DNA from: Rhododendron vialii
Lineage: Eukaryota > Streptophyta > Magnoliopsida > Ericales > Ericaceae
DNA length: 64,000 bases
Direction of reading: 5' to 3'
NCBI RefSeq assembly: GCF_030253575.1
Contig: NC_080569.1
Span: forward strand, 6,366,001 to 6,430,000
Position 1 is the stretch's first letter; every line of letters begins with the position of its first letter. Shown here piece after piece: positions 48,569 through 60,388 of the stretch. The translations under genes and the position numbers were made by a program. The notes beneath the pieces were generated by a model that saw only the letters and a list, made by a program, of their open reading frames with translations, did no database searches and was not told where the DNA came from.

Positions 48569-49212
48569 GGGAGTTGCAGTTTTTTATGTGGAGGGGGCTA
48601 CAGCAAGAATTACGGCTCGAAAAGACGAAGGACAATGGGGAATGGAGGTGGAGGCTCACTACAATCAAGGCACATGCACAATGTACTATGACAGTAACGG
48701 AGAGTCACTTTGCTTGGATGGACTTTTTGAGAGTAACTCTCAACTCTCGGCACAGTTTTCAATAAATCTTTCTCTCTATCTCTCTCCACTCATTACCACT
48801 CCAACTCTCAAAAATAACTTTCTAAAATCTAAACCAAACAAAGTGATATATTTTGTTATCTGTTTTTTAGCGTTTTTATATTCATTAATGTTTTATTTGT
48901 CTTGATAGAGCAATGTTATCTATAAAAGTCGACGGACGCAAGTGTTTAGAGATGGAGATGCGCGAACACGCGACAGGACCTTGGGGACATGAATAAGATA
49001 TGCTACGGTGCGCCTGTGTTTAATTTTAAAAAAAATCTGGATTGTTGAATCAGCGTCGGTGTCTGCGTTTGTGTCGGTGTCCATGCACAGAGATAGCTGA
49101 TTTTTGTTGTGGATATAGTTAATCTAATTTTGGTGCGTTTTTTTCACTAAGTAATGTGAAGACGTTATACTCTTTTTTTTTTGCGGTGACTTAATATTTT
49201 TGTCGATGAATA
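48569..49212. repeat. 0.5-kb direct repeat in the Helitron, unit 2
   Basis: Counterpart of 48,023-48,520, lengthened by a MITE at 48,705-48,846. Both units occupy the region between the Rep/helicase start and the gene with B3-like segments. Confidence 0.75.
48705..48846. mobile_element. MITE in repeat unit 2
   Basis: The inverted ends tcactttgcttgga and ccaaacaaagtga enclose 142 bp. Unit 1 lacks this segment, so it inserted after the repeat arose. Target duplication is not clear. Confidence 0.65.
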
Positions 49213-51279
49213 TTGCCTAATTTTTTGGGAACATTCGGCTGGAAGAGTCTGCTTTAATTAGGTAAGCTGGTTTATAAATTTTTTATTACGTGGAAATTGC
49301 AAATTGCGGATTGCCATTTCTTGAAAAATTGGAGGAGTAAATTCAGTTTTTAGGATGATTTCGAGTAAAAATGTTGGTTAGTTTTCTTGTCGGCATATAA
49401 CGAGAAGGAAATTGCTAAAAAAGGGAGAGCGTAGACAATCCAAAATCTCTGCGAGAAGAATATTCCCTTCATTCTACGTTGAGCATTGTACGCTAATTCC
49501 CCATGAAAAGACGGGATTTATATATATATATTTTTTTTGGAAATAGGAAGGGCTTTGCTAGCAGACCTTTTTTTGAATCTAATCCAGACTCGAGCTAAAT
49601 CTGGGAATTTTGTATGTCTTTTTTAATTTTATCGTTTTTGTTTCATGCTAAAGTGGTATAAGTTGTTAATTTTTGCTGTTGTAAGGAACGGGAGTTTAAT
49701 TTTATTTGCCAGTTTACATAGGTGTTTTAAGAAACAAGCATTCTTTCGTGAGAAAATGCCGTTTTTGGGCTATAAAGCGGGTACTGTCGAAAATATTTTG
49801 CAAAAGTGCGGAATTTTACTCTTCTGATGTGTTTTGTGACGTCGAATCAATAAGCTAGAAAAGCATGGCACAAAACAAAAAATGCGGGAATTTTCATATT
49901 CAACCTAAATCTTGGTCAGGGCCCAAAAAACGCAGCAAATAACTCCGATAGCAGCTCCCTACTTTTTGGATTTCTCTCATTACGACGAAGCAATAATCCT
50001 TAAAAATTTGATGAAAAATTAACAAATGCGAAAAAAATCTGAATAAAGATAAAAAAAACTAAATCAAGTGGCTTATTTAGAATAACAATCCCTAATTACA
50101 CATCTCAAGGACATGCAGTATCTGAGTGTGATGAGCTGGACTAACAGGCTTAGAAAAGGACAGAACGATTGTATTGTTTAGTGGAGGATCAGAGACAGTG
50201 GCTGATTTGAGTGCATAGGAAAACGTGCAGTTTGACTTAGTCACGACAGGATCATAAATCGCATAACTTGAAGTTCGACCTGAAAGATCTCAGTTTTATC
50301 CTGGGTTTTTTTTTTTTGTTCTGGCACCTATTCTATCTTGGTTGCAATTAGAGGCGTAAACAACCTGAGTAGAGTCAAATTTTAATGAGTCGAATTGAGC
50401 CGAGCACGTGAGCTGCATGGTTTATTCAAAACATTAGTCGTAATTATTCTCGATTGGCAAACGAACACAAACACATGCATCGTTTTGTTGGTTAGTAACA
50501 GCTGATTTGGTTTACATGCGCACACATTTTTTGGACTAAAGAATGGTCGAATGCGGGGCTCTCCTTCTTGTCTTTTTGGTGCATGGGGGGCTCTGCTGGT
50601 TGTGTTTTCGCCGTTGATCTAGAGCGAGGGGGAAATGCTATCAGTGGCAAATGCTAACAATCGACTCATAATTTCTGCACTGGTTAGTACTACTATTTGG
50701 TTATCTTTTAATAAGTATATAGACATAACACAACAATCTCCGGAACGAAGGTTTTTTTCCATAAAAAAATATCTTGATGCAACTTCTACTTATATCGATA
50801 TTGATGACGGCCGCAAGCATGCGGCCAATGCTGAATCAATCGACACAGAGAATAGAGAATATAGAGCAAAACAAAACTGAGTTGGCCAATATTACCTTGT
50901 AACCTAAAAAAATACGCAGGATTTTGACACAACGAAAATATTGGGAAACTGGAAAAATGTCACCAAATTTGAAATCCAAAAAAGCGAACAGTCAACGGAG
51001 AACATCTTTTCCCCTTTTCTCAAAGCAAGAAGCACGATCTATAAGAAGCTTAACAGGCAAAAAAATACATACATGACGTGCACATTCGACGCAACAACAT
51101 GGTCAATTTTCCAGACACCAAATAACCTACAATACTAACAGCAGATAAACAAGAACACCGCAAAAGCCGGCTAAAAACCATACATGCAATACCCCACAGC
51201 GCGGAACACCAATGATAAGAACACAACAGACACAAGCGAAAAAGTATCACGCAGAAAGGCGACAATATGCATAGATAGG
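49213..51279. other. Helitron non-coding segment
   Basis: No recognisable gene or element. Small frames near 50,635-51,265 have no domain. The last five bases, atagg (51,275-51,279), are the left target repeat of Athila-2. Confidence 0.5.
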
Positions 51280-52676
51280 TGATAGGCGCGTGGAATTCAT
51301 GAATTTAAGCGCCTAAGTAGGGAAATTAGCGCGTTAGACGTGCATTTAATTCTCATTTTCCATTTAATACGTGCACATGGTTGGATTTTGTGTTTGAGCT
51401 TGATTTGCAGGAAATTGAGATGTTTTGGCGCTAATGAGAAGTACCCGGTAGGCCGTGATAGAGCTTGTGAGCGTGAAAGGCTGTGGAGACTAAGTGTTGG
51501 AGTGAAATTGACGAGGAAATCACCGTAGTCATTCGCGAGCGCTACAAAAAAGTGGTATAGCGCTCAGAAGTGGATAGCAAAGTCCACAAAGTGATCAGAG
51601 AGTTGGCTAGCGCTACACCCTTTTTGGTGTAGCGCTACCTAAAGGTTAAGAGAGAACATTGGCCAAAGCTAGGTCAACGGACGTCAGCATTTTAAGGGGT
51701 TCGGTAGCGCTACAAGGAAAGTGATGTAGCGCTACCGAGGGGCTTAAAAAGGGCCTCGAACGTTGACGTTTTGGGTTAAGCCGGTTCCAATTCCGATTAA
51801 TTTTAGGATTTTTATTGTTTTTAACGGGGATTAATATAAATACCTCGTTTTAAGTTAGTTTTAGGGTAGATTTTTCATTCCAGACTTTTACGTAGCAGCT
51901 TTTTCACTAACGTTGTTTTGTTTTCTCTCAGTTCTTAAGTTTTCTGCACTATTTCTTTCAATCGCTTGGATTCTGGTAACGTTTGTCGAATTTCTTCGTT
52001 AATTAAAGTTGTTCGTTATTATCTATTCTACGTGGATCTTTCTTTTATTTGTTTTTTTCCGTCTCTTCTGCAATAGATGATCATGTTTCGATCTAGGGTT
52101 TTATTTTTTGTTATTTCAAGCATGCGTGAGTAGTTCCCCAGGGTGCAGCCACGGGACGAAGGCGTCCTGTGACTAGTTTAATCAATGTTTTACCTCGGGT
52201 ACGAATTAATTCGTTTTTCCAACAGTTTTGGGATATGAAAGAAAATTCCTTTCTAATAAACAAAACCCAGGCATCATCAGATTTTAAATGCGCATGAGAG
52301 CTGGTGACAAGTGGTGGGCATTTATTAGGAACCCCTTTTTTCCTTATTCTGAGATCAGTGAATTGAATAATTGTGTCCCGAGTAAATATTGGTTAGGCTA
52401 GTTGCAGACGCTGGGTTCCCACGGCTGTACTCTCCTTTAAATTTATAGTTAATTAAATCAATTCAGTGATTTAGGTAGTAAATCAATCAATCAAACAAAG
52501 GGTGGCTACCTAAGAGCCAGATTAAACTAAAGTTCATCACAATTGAGTCAACACCGTCCGTCCGTCTCTGTGGTTCGACTCCGGTACTTCCGGAATTATT
52601 GTGCTACATTGGTCGAGAGTCCTACGCTTGGGACGCGTTTTTAGTCTTTATTTATTAACACCCGGTCGGTCAAGCA
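51280..52676 (+). repeat. Athila-2 5' LTR
   Basis: 1397 bp. It contains six AGCGCT palindromes (51,538; 51,559; 51,609; 51,631; 51,706; 51,728), mostly within gtagcgctac, upstream of a TATA-like aatataaatacc near 51,830. Confidence 0.95.
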
Positions 52677-52680
52677 TTTT

Positions 52681-52698
52681 TGGCGCCGTTGCCGGGGA
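52681..52698 (+). other. Athila-2 primer-binding site, tRNA-Asp
   Basis: Same 18-nt TGGCGCCGTTGCCGGGGA and same 4-nt spacing from the LTR as Athila-1. Confidence 0.9.
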
Positions 52699-53020
52699 CG
52701 GCGACGTGTGTTCAAGATTGTGAGTTTTCATGTCGTTTGTCTTTTAGTGAGTCACCATAGGTGTTAAGAAAAAGGTGTCCTTTAAACAGGACCCTCTTTA
52801 TTATCGCGACCCGACTCATCGTTTAGCTCGGAAAGAACTGGAGTCGAGTCAGCCTGTGCTTTCTAGTTTTTCCTCTTCTAGTTTAGAGTAAGACTCAGCT
52901 GATTACCAGTCAGAGTCTATCCCCATTAGTGGTCTTCATATAGAGTTACCTTTTGAGTCAGTTAGTGTCAGCAATCCGCTTTACCAGTCGGAGATAGAGT
53001 CAGAATCAGAATCAGTAGAG

Positions 53021-55411
53021 ATGGGGGATCGGCAGGTAGTCAATCCGCCGTCCTTGAGACAGCACATGCATCCCGAGAGGACTACTCCTCTCGGACCCAT
53101 TGTATTCCCTCAAGAGACACAAGAGGCACGCAATGCCTTTACAGTCAAACCTGGTGTCCTTAATAGTCTCCCTAGTTTCCACGGGAGGGAGTGCGATGAT
53201 CCGTACGAGCATGTGCGGACATTCGAGGGATTAGTGCGCAACCTTGCGTCTAATACCCAATATGAGAATGCGTGCCTCAAGCTGATTGAGGCGACGTTGA
53301 AAGATGGCGCGCTTCTGTGGTTCCGAATGCAAAAGTCTCAATCCTTCACCACATGGGCACAAATGCGTGACGCGTTTTATAGGAAGTACTTTTCTGAGGC
53401 TAAGACTAAAACTTTTAGGCGTCAAATCCAAGGTTTTAGGCAGGAGAGAGATGAGTCATTTCTCAAGGCATGGGAGCGTTTCAAGGAATTGCTCCTAAGG
53501 CTGCCGCACCATGGCTTTGAGAGAATTCAGTTAATCGGTTTCTTTCATCTGGGTCTCAACGCTGGATCAGTCCAGCACATAGAATATTCTTGCAAAGGGG
53601 ACGATTTCTTGTCCAAAACAGCGGACCAGGCTTGGGATTTCTTAGATGACCTAGCTGATAGGCAGAGGGCTTTAGAACCATCCGATTTTGAGCGATCCGG
53701 ACTTTCTGGGTCCAACGTTGTCCCGGTTACCATTCGTGACCAGCGACTTCAGGCTCAGGCTGAGAAAATGGCTCAGAGATTAGAGGAGCTAGAGGTGAGG
53801 CAGGTTCGTCCAGTTCATGAGGTATCAATTGAGGAAGTATGCGTGTGGTGTGAATGTAAAGGGCACACCGCGACGGTTTGTCCTGGGTTTATTGCCGCCA
53901 AGGGGGCGAGTCAGTTTAATCAGGAAGAAGTCAATGCAGTTAGGACTTGGGATCCTTATTCTACCACGTATAATGCGGGATGGAGGGATCACCCCAATTT
54001 AGGGTGGTCAGACTCCAGACCCGTAGGTGGAGGCCAAGTTCAACCCCTTGCGCTACCTCCGCCACAACAGTTTCAACAGGCCCAATCGTCCAGGCCTCTT
54101 CAGGGTCAAGTCATTCCATTCCATTTCCAGCAACAGCCTGGTAGGGGGGCAGGTCCATCAACTCGTGGTCCTCCCCCAGGTTATTCGCAAATAACCTCGC
54201 GTGATCATAAGTTAGAGGATACTGTCAATTCCCTGATGCAGTCACAAATGACATTTCAGACGGAATCAAGACAGCAAATTGGGGCCCTTACAACCCAAAT
54301 GTCACAACTCACTGCAGTTATCAGTCAATTGCAGCAGGAGAAGGGTAAGTTTCCAGCCCAAGGTAGTACAGCAGGGGCCCATTATTTGGGAAATTCTTCA
54401 GGCCCTAATCAGGAGGAGGCTAAGTCTGTCACCATTCTTAGGAGTGGAAAGGAGATCGAAAAGTCAATTCCGTTAAAGCAAAACCCAGCTCCACCCCCGG
54501 AGCCGGTTGTTGCACCGAAAGCAACTCCTGATATTGTTGTGGAGTCTCCTGAGGTGGTGGTGCCTGCAGCTGCAGTCCCCACGACTCCAACGCCACTCGT
54601 TGCTCCATACCCAAATCGCTTGGTGGCGAAACCTAAGGTCAATGTGAACTTTCAAATGCTTGAATTATTCAAGAAAGTTCAATTTCCTATCTCTTTGATG
54701 GAAGCCATTGACGCAATTCCCCAGTTTGCTAAGGTCTTGAAGGATCTGTGCACGTCAAAGCGGAGAACCAAGAGTCAGGATAAAGTGCTTCTGACGGAGC
54801 AAGTGAGCTCCATTCTCCAGGCTGAGATCCCTACTAAGTGCAAGGACCCTGGTTGTCCCACCATCCCTATAGCTATCGCGGGCCAAAAATTCGATAAGGC
54901 TTTGTTGGATTTAGGAGCAAGTGTCAACTTGCTCCCCTATTCGGTATACTTAAAGCTTGGCCTAGGCGATTTGAGAGCCACACCGGTCACGTTACAATTG
55001 GCCGACCGGAGTGTGAGAGTTCCAAAGGGGGTGGTGGAAGATGTTTTAATTCAAGTGGGCGAGTTTCTTTTTCCTGTCGACTTTATTGTCCTAGATACTT
55101 GCCCAATACCGGAGGTCTTTGAGAAGACTCCTATTATCCTTGGCCGTCCTTTTCTAGCCACTTCCAGTGCTGTCATGAATTGTAAAACTGGACAAGTCCA
55201 ATTGTCGTTTGGGGACTTGAAAATGGAGGTGAAAGTGTTTAATGCAGAGAGCCGAGTCAAGATTGATGAGGTGAGTTTGATCGACACGCTGGTGCAGGAG
55301 CATGTCGATAATATTTTATATAAGGATCTTCTAGAGATAGCCAAGGAGGCGTCATTCTTAAATTCTCCAGAATTAGGGAGTTTGATGGAGGTGTTGGTCG
55401 ATCCTGGGTGA
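53021..55411 (+). CDS. gag-pro: Athila-2 gag-protease polyprotein, open
   Basis: 796 residues from the ATG at 53,021. Gag has HMHPERTTPLGPIV and FHGRECDDPYEHV. The zinc knuckle CVWCECKGHTATVCP (C-x2-C-x4-H-x4-C) is near 53,850. A Gln/Pro-rich linker precedes the protease with LLDLGASVNLLPYSVY near 54,900. The gag half is clearly diverged from Athila-1, whereas from about 54,545 to 55,390 the DNA is nearly identical to 38,880-39,740 of Athila-1. The frame closes soon after (ends VLVDPG), where pol is deleted. An open, stop-free gag-protease suggests packaging function may survive. Upstream sequence from about 52,740 is also partly open, so the true start may be earlier. Confidence 0.9.
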   Translation: MGDRQVVNPPSLRQHMHPERTTPLGPIVFPQETQEARNAFTVKPGVLNSLPSFHGRECDDPYEHVRTFEGLVRNLASNTQYENACLKLIEATLKDGALLWFRMQKSQSFTTWAQMRDAFYRKYFSEAKTKTFRRQIQGFRQERDESFLKAWERFKELLLRLPHHGFERIQLIGFFHLGLNAGSVQHIEYSCKGDDFLSKTADQAWDFLDDLADRQRALEPSDFERSGLSGSNVVPVTIRDQRLQAQAEKMAQRLEELEVRQVRPVHEVSIEEVCVWCECKGHTATVCPGFIAAKGASQFNQEEVNAVRTWDPYSTTYNAGWRDHPNLGWSDSRPVGGGQVQPLALPPPQQFQQAQSSRPLQGQVIPFHFQQQPGRGAGPSTRGPPPGYSQITSRDHKLEDTVNSLMQSQMTFQTESRQQIGALTTQMSQLTAVISQLQQEKGKFPAQGSTAGAHYLGNSSGPNQEEAKSVTILRSGKEIEKSIPLKQNPAPPPEPVVAPKATPDIVVESPEVVVPAAAVPTTPTPLVAPYPNRLVAKPKVNVNFQMLELFKKVQFPISLMEAIDAIPQFAKVLKDLCTSKRRTKSQDKVLLTEQVSSILQAEIPTKCKDPGCPTIPIAIAGQKFDKALLDLGASVNLLPYSVYLKLGLGDLRATPVTLQLADRSVRVPKGVVEDVLIQVGEFLFPVDFIVLDTCPIPEVFEKTPIILGRPFLATSSAVMNCKTGQVQLSFGDLKMEVKVFNAESRVKIDEVSLIDTLVQEHVDNILYKDLLEIAKEASFLNSPELGSLMEVLVDPG

Positions 55412-56446
55412 AGTAGGTGAACTGGTTGAGGCGTTGGTCAATCCTGTTTATTCGGATGACCCTATTGTGTAGCCGTTGTGGCTACGTTCCGACGGGTAGC
55501 TTTTGCGTACCACTCTCTTCATTGAGAAGTGGACCCGGCCCCTAGTAATAGGGGTACCCATCATTGACTTGGGTCTTATAGCTTTCGCACGCCGCTATTA
55601 AAATAAGGATCGTGTGCCCAGCTCCGGTTAGTAAGGGCAATTTTGTGTTGGTAACATTGGATTCTACGTATTAAGTTCTGTTGTTTTTGGGCAATCTATT
55701 TATTTTTGTCTTTTATTTAGTTGTTTTTCTTCTCTCATATCAAAAAGGAAAAAAATTGAAAATTGAAAAGCGGAAAAAAATTGCATCATGGTCTTGTATA
55801 GCCACCCGTTTCTTGCCCACCGGCGAGGGATGGGGAGAAAAGTATGACACGTTAATCGCGTGAAGATTTGGTGGAGTATTTCTCTTTTTTATTTTTGTTT
55901 TGGGAGCTCGGATACCACGAACCGGGCGGAACTAATGTCTTTTGCAGGGTACGGTGATGGCCCTGAGGCTGGGTGACAGGAAATTCCTCGAACATCGGCC
56001 GAGGTCATGGTGGTTGGCTGCCACCCGTAGGTCTATTTCTTCTCCCTTGTGCTTTCTTTTGATGTGTCTCCATGCTCTGGGGACATAGCATGTTTCTAGT
56101 TGGGGGGAGGGTGTACCTTGTACATGTTTTGTTGCGTTGCTAGGGTAATTTTAGGGTAAATTTTTATTTTATTATTATTATTATTATTTTTTTCCAGGGG
56201 ATACATTTGTTATGCTTGATTGTATTGTTAGGCAAGCATGTTAGAATTAGCCGAATTATTGTGCCTGTTTTAATTCAAGTTCATGCATATATTTGGCGCA
56301 TTTGTGAACATGTTAGTGCTGTCGTTACGTTGAGTAAGTGTCCCCACGTAGTTAATAGTGCATCCTGATAAACATTCCCATATTCTTTGTTTTCTTTTTC
56401 TCGCATTTGCGGAAAATAGTAGGCTTTTGTTTCACAATTGAGTAGC
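55412..56446 (+). other. Athila-2 3' region, part 1
   Basis: It begins with a repeated phrase (gttggtcgatcctg / gttggtcaatcctg) and then matches Athila-1 just after its pol stop (tattcggatgaccct, gctacgttccgacgggtagc), marking the deletion junction. No coding sequence beyond that. Confidence 0.8.
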
Positions 56447-56756
56447 TAGATGTTTTGCATGCATTTGTGAGAGTTGGTAACGTGCATAGGGGATGAGACA
56501 AGGCATTTTTGCATGATTAGACCACATATGTGTCCCTTTGTCCAATCTTAAACCAGTCCGAGTCAGTTCTTGAGTCTAACCTAGGAAACCGGTGTGTGGG
56601 TTGGACTATAGTTTGGGGGGTCTAGCATTGTGCATCATGGGTGTCTTATTGCATTGGATTTGGAGCATCGTTGTCGTCGAAAGTGAAAGTGAAGAAATCT
56701 TGATGGGTGTCATGTTTTGTAACCAAACCCAACCTTCAGGCCATAAAGCTAAGTCG

Positions 56757-56788
<32 letters not shown>

Positions 56789-57217
56789 TGTGGAGTTGAG
56801 GCAAGTTGGGAGAAATCAGCACCTACTGGCACATCAGAATAAGTGATTGTTTGATCATGTTATAGGGCAGTCCTCGACTCTGTATCAACCGCCTCAGTTT
56901 CCAGATTTAGATGTTTTGCATGCATTTGTGAGAGTTGGTAACGTGCATAGGGGATGAGACAAGGCATTTTTGCATGATTAGACCACATATGTGTCCCTTT
57001 GTCCAATCTTAAACCAGTCCGAGTCAGTTCTTGAGTCTAACCTAGGAAACCGGTGTGTGGGTTGGACTATAGTTTGGGGGGTCTAGCATTGTGCATCATG
57101 GGTGTCTTATTGCATTGGATTTGGAGCATCGTTGTCGTCGAAAGTGAAAGTGAAGAAATCTTGATGGGTGTCATGTTTTGTAACCAAACCCAACCTTCAG
57201 GCCATAAAGCTAAGTCG

Positions 57218-57250
<33 letters not shown>

Positions 57251-57680
57251 TGTGGAGTTGAGGCAAGTTGGGAGAAATCAGCACCTACTGGCACATCAGA
57301 ATAAGTGATTGTTTGATCATGTTATAGGGCAGTCCTCGACTCTGTATCAACCGCCTCAGTTTCCAGATTTAGATGTTTTGCATGCATTTGTGAGAGTTGG
57401 TAACGTGCATAGGGGATGAGACAAGGCATTTTTGCATGATTAGACCACATATGTGTCCCTTTGTCCAATCTTAAACCAGTCCGAGTCAGTTCTTGAGTCT
57501 AACCTAGGAAACCGGTGTGTGGGTTGGACTATAGTTTGGGGGGTCTAGCATTGTGCATCATGGGTGTCTTATTGCATTGGATTTGGAGCATCGTTGTCGT
57601 CGAAAGTGAAAGTGAAGAAATCTTGATGGGTGTCATGTTTTGTAACCAAACCCAACCTTCAGGCCATAAAGCTAAGTCGA

Positions 57681-57712
<32 letters not shown>

Positions 57713-57831
57713 TGTGGAGTTGAGGCAAGTTGGGAGAAATCAGCACCTACTGGCACATCAGAATAAGTGATTGTTTGATCATGTTATAGGGCAGTCCTCG
57801 ACTCTGTATCAACCGCCTCAGTTTCCAGATT
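56447..57831 (+). repeat. 461-bp tandem triplication inside Athila-2
   Basis: Three near-identical units start at 56,447, 56,908 and 57,370 with tagatgttttgcatgcattt. The main difference is the length of an A-rich run followed by aaaag repeats. Each unit repeats the same ~84-residue frame (MCGLDYSLGGLAL...), which has no recognised domain and ends differently in each unit, so I do not call it a gene. Confidence 0.93.
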
Positions 57832-58633
57832 TAGAGGTCAGCGACAACTTTGCCGAGAGCAGTTTGGATTGATTTTGGATTTCCATGATGCATGAAGCTA
57901 GGGTGGTGGTGTCATTTTATGTGTTTATTTCATGTTTTTCAGTGTCGGTGGATTATATTTGTTTTTCTAGTATTTGGGTCCGTAAAAATTTGGTTACAGA
58001 TGTTTAAATCTCTTGTTGGACTTTGTTTGGTTGGCACCAATGGAAGCATGTTGGTAGCTAAGGGTAAGGTGGCGGCTAGTCTGGGTAGATGACCTTGCGC
58101 TACTATAGGCCGCCGCCTAATTTGTAGTTTCCCTTTCGTTCGGAACCATGGTCATTATAAGCCTAATTAAGTCCTTAGTGGACTTTGTGCACGTTGTTAA
58201 ACTCTCGTTCATGCATGTTTTATGTTAATGTTGCTAATTTTGTGGAATCGTGACTGTATATATATTGTGCTTTTATTCTTTGTCAGCGTTGTCTTTGATT
58301 GGCGCGTGGTGGCCTTTGTTTCGGTCCCACGTAGTTCGCCAAGCGCTTTTTGCATGGAATGTTTGAGTGTTCTGGTGAGCGAGTGTCGCATCGTTGCCTT
58401 CGTGGGGGCATTTATCTCTGCAATTGTTTCGGCACTAATTTTGTTCATCTTTTTGCCAAGGCATGCATGCTTTTGAGTTGCAGGTGAGTGAGGAGGCGAA
58501 AATTTTTCGACCCGCCTATTTCTTGTACAACATACATAACCTTTGTATTCCCATTCGTGTCTTGTTAGTCTTTGTTTTGTTATTTTTCTTTTCGTTCGTT
58601 ACTAGGGACTAGCAACGTTCAAGTTGGGGGATG
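57832..58633 (+). other. Athila-2 3' region, part 2, with polypurine tract
   Basis: Non-coding. It ends with aagttgggggatg directly before the 3' LTR, the counterpart of the Athila-1 polypurine tract. Confidence 0.8.
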
Positions 58634-60030
58634 TGATAGGCGCGTGGAATTCATGAATTTAAGCGCCTAAGTAGGGAAATTAGCGCGTTAGACGTGCATT
58701 TAATTCTCATTTTCCATTTAATACGTGCACATGGTTGGATTTTGTGTTTGAGCTTGATTTGCAGGAAATTGAGATGTTTTGGCGCTAATGAGAAGTACCC
58801 GGTAGGCCGTGATAGAGCTTGTGAGCGTGAAAGGCTGTGGAGACTAAGTGTTGGAGTGAAATTGACGAGAAAATCACCGTAGTCATTCGCGAGCGCTACA
58901 AGAAAGTGGTATAGCGCTCAGAAGTGGATAGCAAAGTCCACAAAGTGATCAGAGAGTTGGCTAGCGCTACACCCTTTTTGGTGTAGCGCTACCTAAAGGT
59001 TAAGAGAGAACATTGGCCAAAGCTAGGTCAACGGACGTCAGCATTTTAAGGGGTTCGGTAGCGCTACAAGGAAAGTGATGTAGCGCTACCGAGGGGCTTA
59101 AAAAGGGCCTCGAACGTTGACGTTTTGGGTTAAGCCGGTTCCAATTCCGATTAATTTTAGGATTTTTATTGTTTTTAACGGGGATTAATATAAATACCTC
59201 GTTTTAAGTTAGTTTTAGGGTAGATTTTTCATTCCAGACTTTTACGTAGCAGCTTTTTCACTAACGTTGTTTTGTTTTCTCTCAGTTCTTAAGTTTTCTG
59301 CACTATTTCTTTCAATCGCTTGGATTCTGGTAACGTTTGTCGAATTTCTTCGTTAATTAAAGTTGTTCGTTATTATCTATTCTACGTGGATCTTTCTTTT
59401 ATTTGTTTTTTTCCGTCTCTTCTGCAATAGATGATCATGTTTCGATCTAGGGTTTTATTTTTTGTTATTTCAAGCATGCGTGAGTAGTTCCCCAGGGTGC
59501 AGCCACGGGACGAAGGCGTCCTGTGACTAGTTTAATCAATGTTTTACCTCGGGTACGAATTAATTCGTTTTTCCAACAGTTTTGGGATATGAAAGAAAAT
59601 TCCTTTCTAATAAACAAAACCCAGGCATCATCAGATTTTAAATGCGCATGAGAGCTGGTGACAAGTGGTGGGCATTTATTAGGAACCCCTTTTTTCCTTA
59701 TTCTGAGATCAGTGAATTGAATAATTGTGTCCCGAGTAAATATTGGTTAGGCTAGTTGCAGACGCTGGGTTCCCACGGCTGTACTCTCCTTTAAATTTAT
59801 AGTTAATTAAATCAATTCAGTGATTTAGGTAGTAAATCAATCAATCAAACAAAGGGTGGCTACCTAAGAGCCAGATTAAACTAAAGTTCATCACAATTGA
59901 GTCAACACCGTCCGTCCGTCTCTGTGGTTCGACTCCGGTACTTCCGGAATTATTGTGCTACATTGGTCGAGAGTCCTACGCTTGGGACGCGTTTTTAGTC
60001 TTTATTTATTAACACCCGGTCGGTCAAGCA
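58634..60030 (+). repeat. Athila-2 3' LTR
   Basis: 1397 bp, nearly identical to the 5' LTR, followed by target repeat ATAGG. Confidence 0.95.
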
Positions 60031-60388
60031 ATAGGTATGCGAAAACAACCTACAGCCTATGATGGCAAAATTGACATGCCATGCGTTCGTGGCAAGGGAT
60101 CCAAAACAAAGACAGACAAAGGTGATGCGAAAAGGCAGCAAGAAAAGACTCCACAGAGACACGCACAGTGAGCAGGAAACATAAACTGCATATCTAGAAT
60201 AAAAGTAGCAAGAAGGACCATGTCAAAGTCTTAAAGGAGGTAAAAGGGAAAGTCTTGCAGCGTACGCTAATAACACCGAGAAGTGACACACAACTATTAG
60301 GTTTCCAAAAAGGATGCATGCAAGACATCCAACACCACACAAGCGCACAACGGCACAAAATGTACTGCACAACCCCTGAATGACTGGC

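Larger units (their letters stand above)
51280..60030 (+). mobile_element. Athila-2, non-autonomous young LTR retrotransposon lacking RT, RNase H and integrase
   Basis: LTRs 51,280-52,676 and 58,634-60,030 are both 1397 bp and nearly identical; I see two substitutions (gaggaaatc/gagaaaatc and caaaaaagtgg/caagaaagtgg). Target duplication ATAGG is at 51,275-51,279 and 60,031-60,035. LTR ends (TGATAGG...AAGCA) and primer site match Athila-1, but the LTR bodies differ. The interior keeps gag and protease, then jumps to 3' sequence also seen after Athila-1 pol. It must depend on proteins supplied by another element. Confidence 0.95.

Noticed and set aside
56592..57766. Triplicated 84-residue frame in Athila-2
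   Set aside because: The C-terminus depends on the length of an A-rich run and there is no known domain; it sits in a non-coding 3' region.
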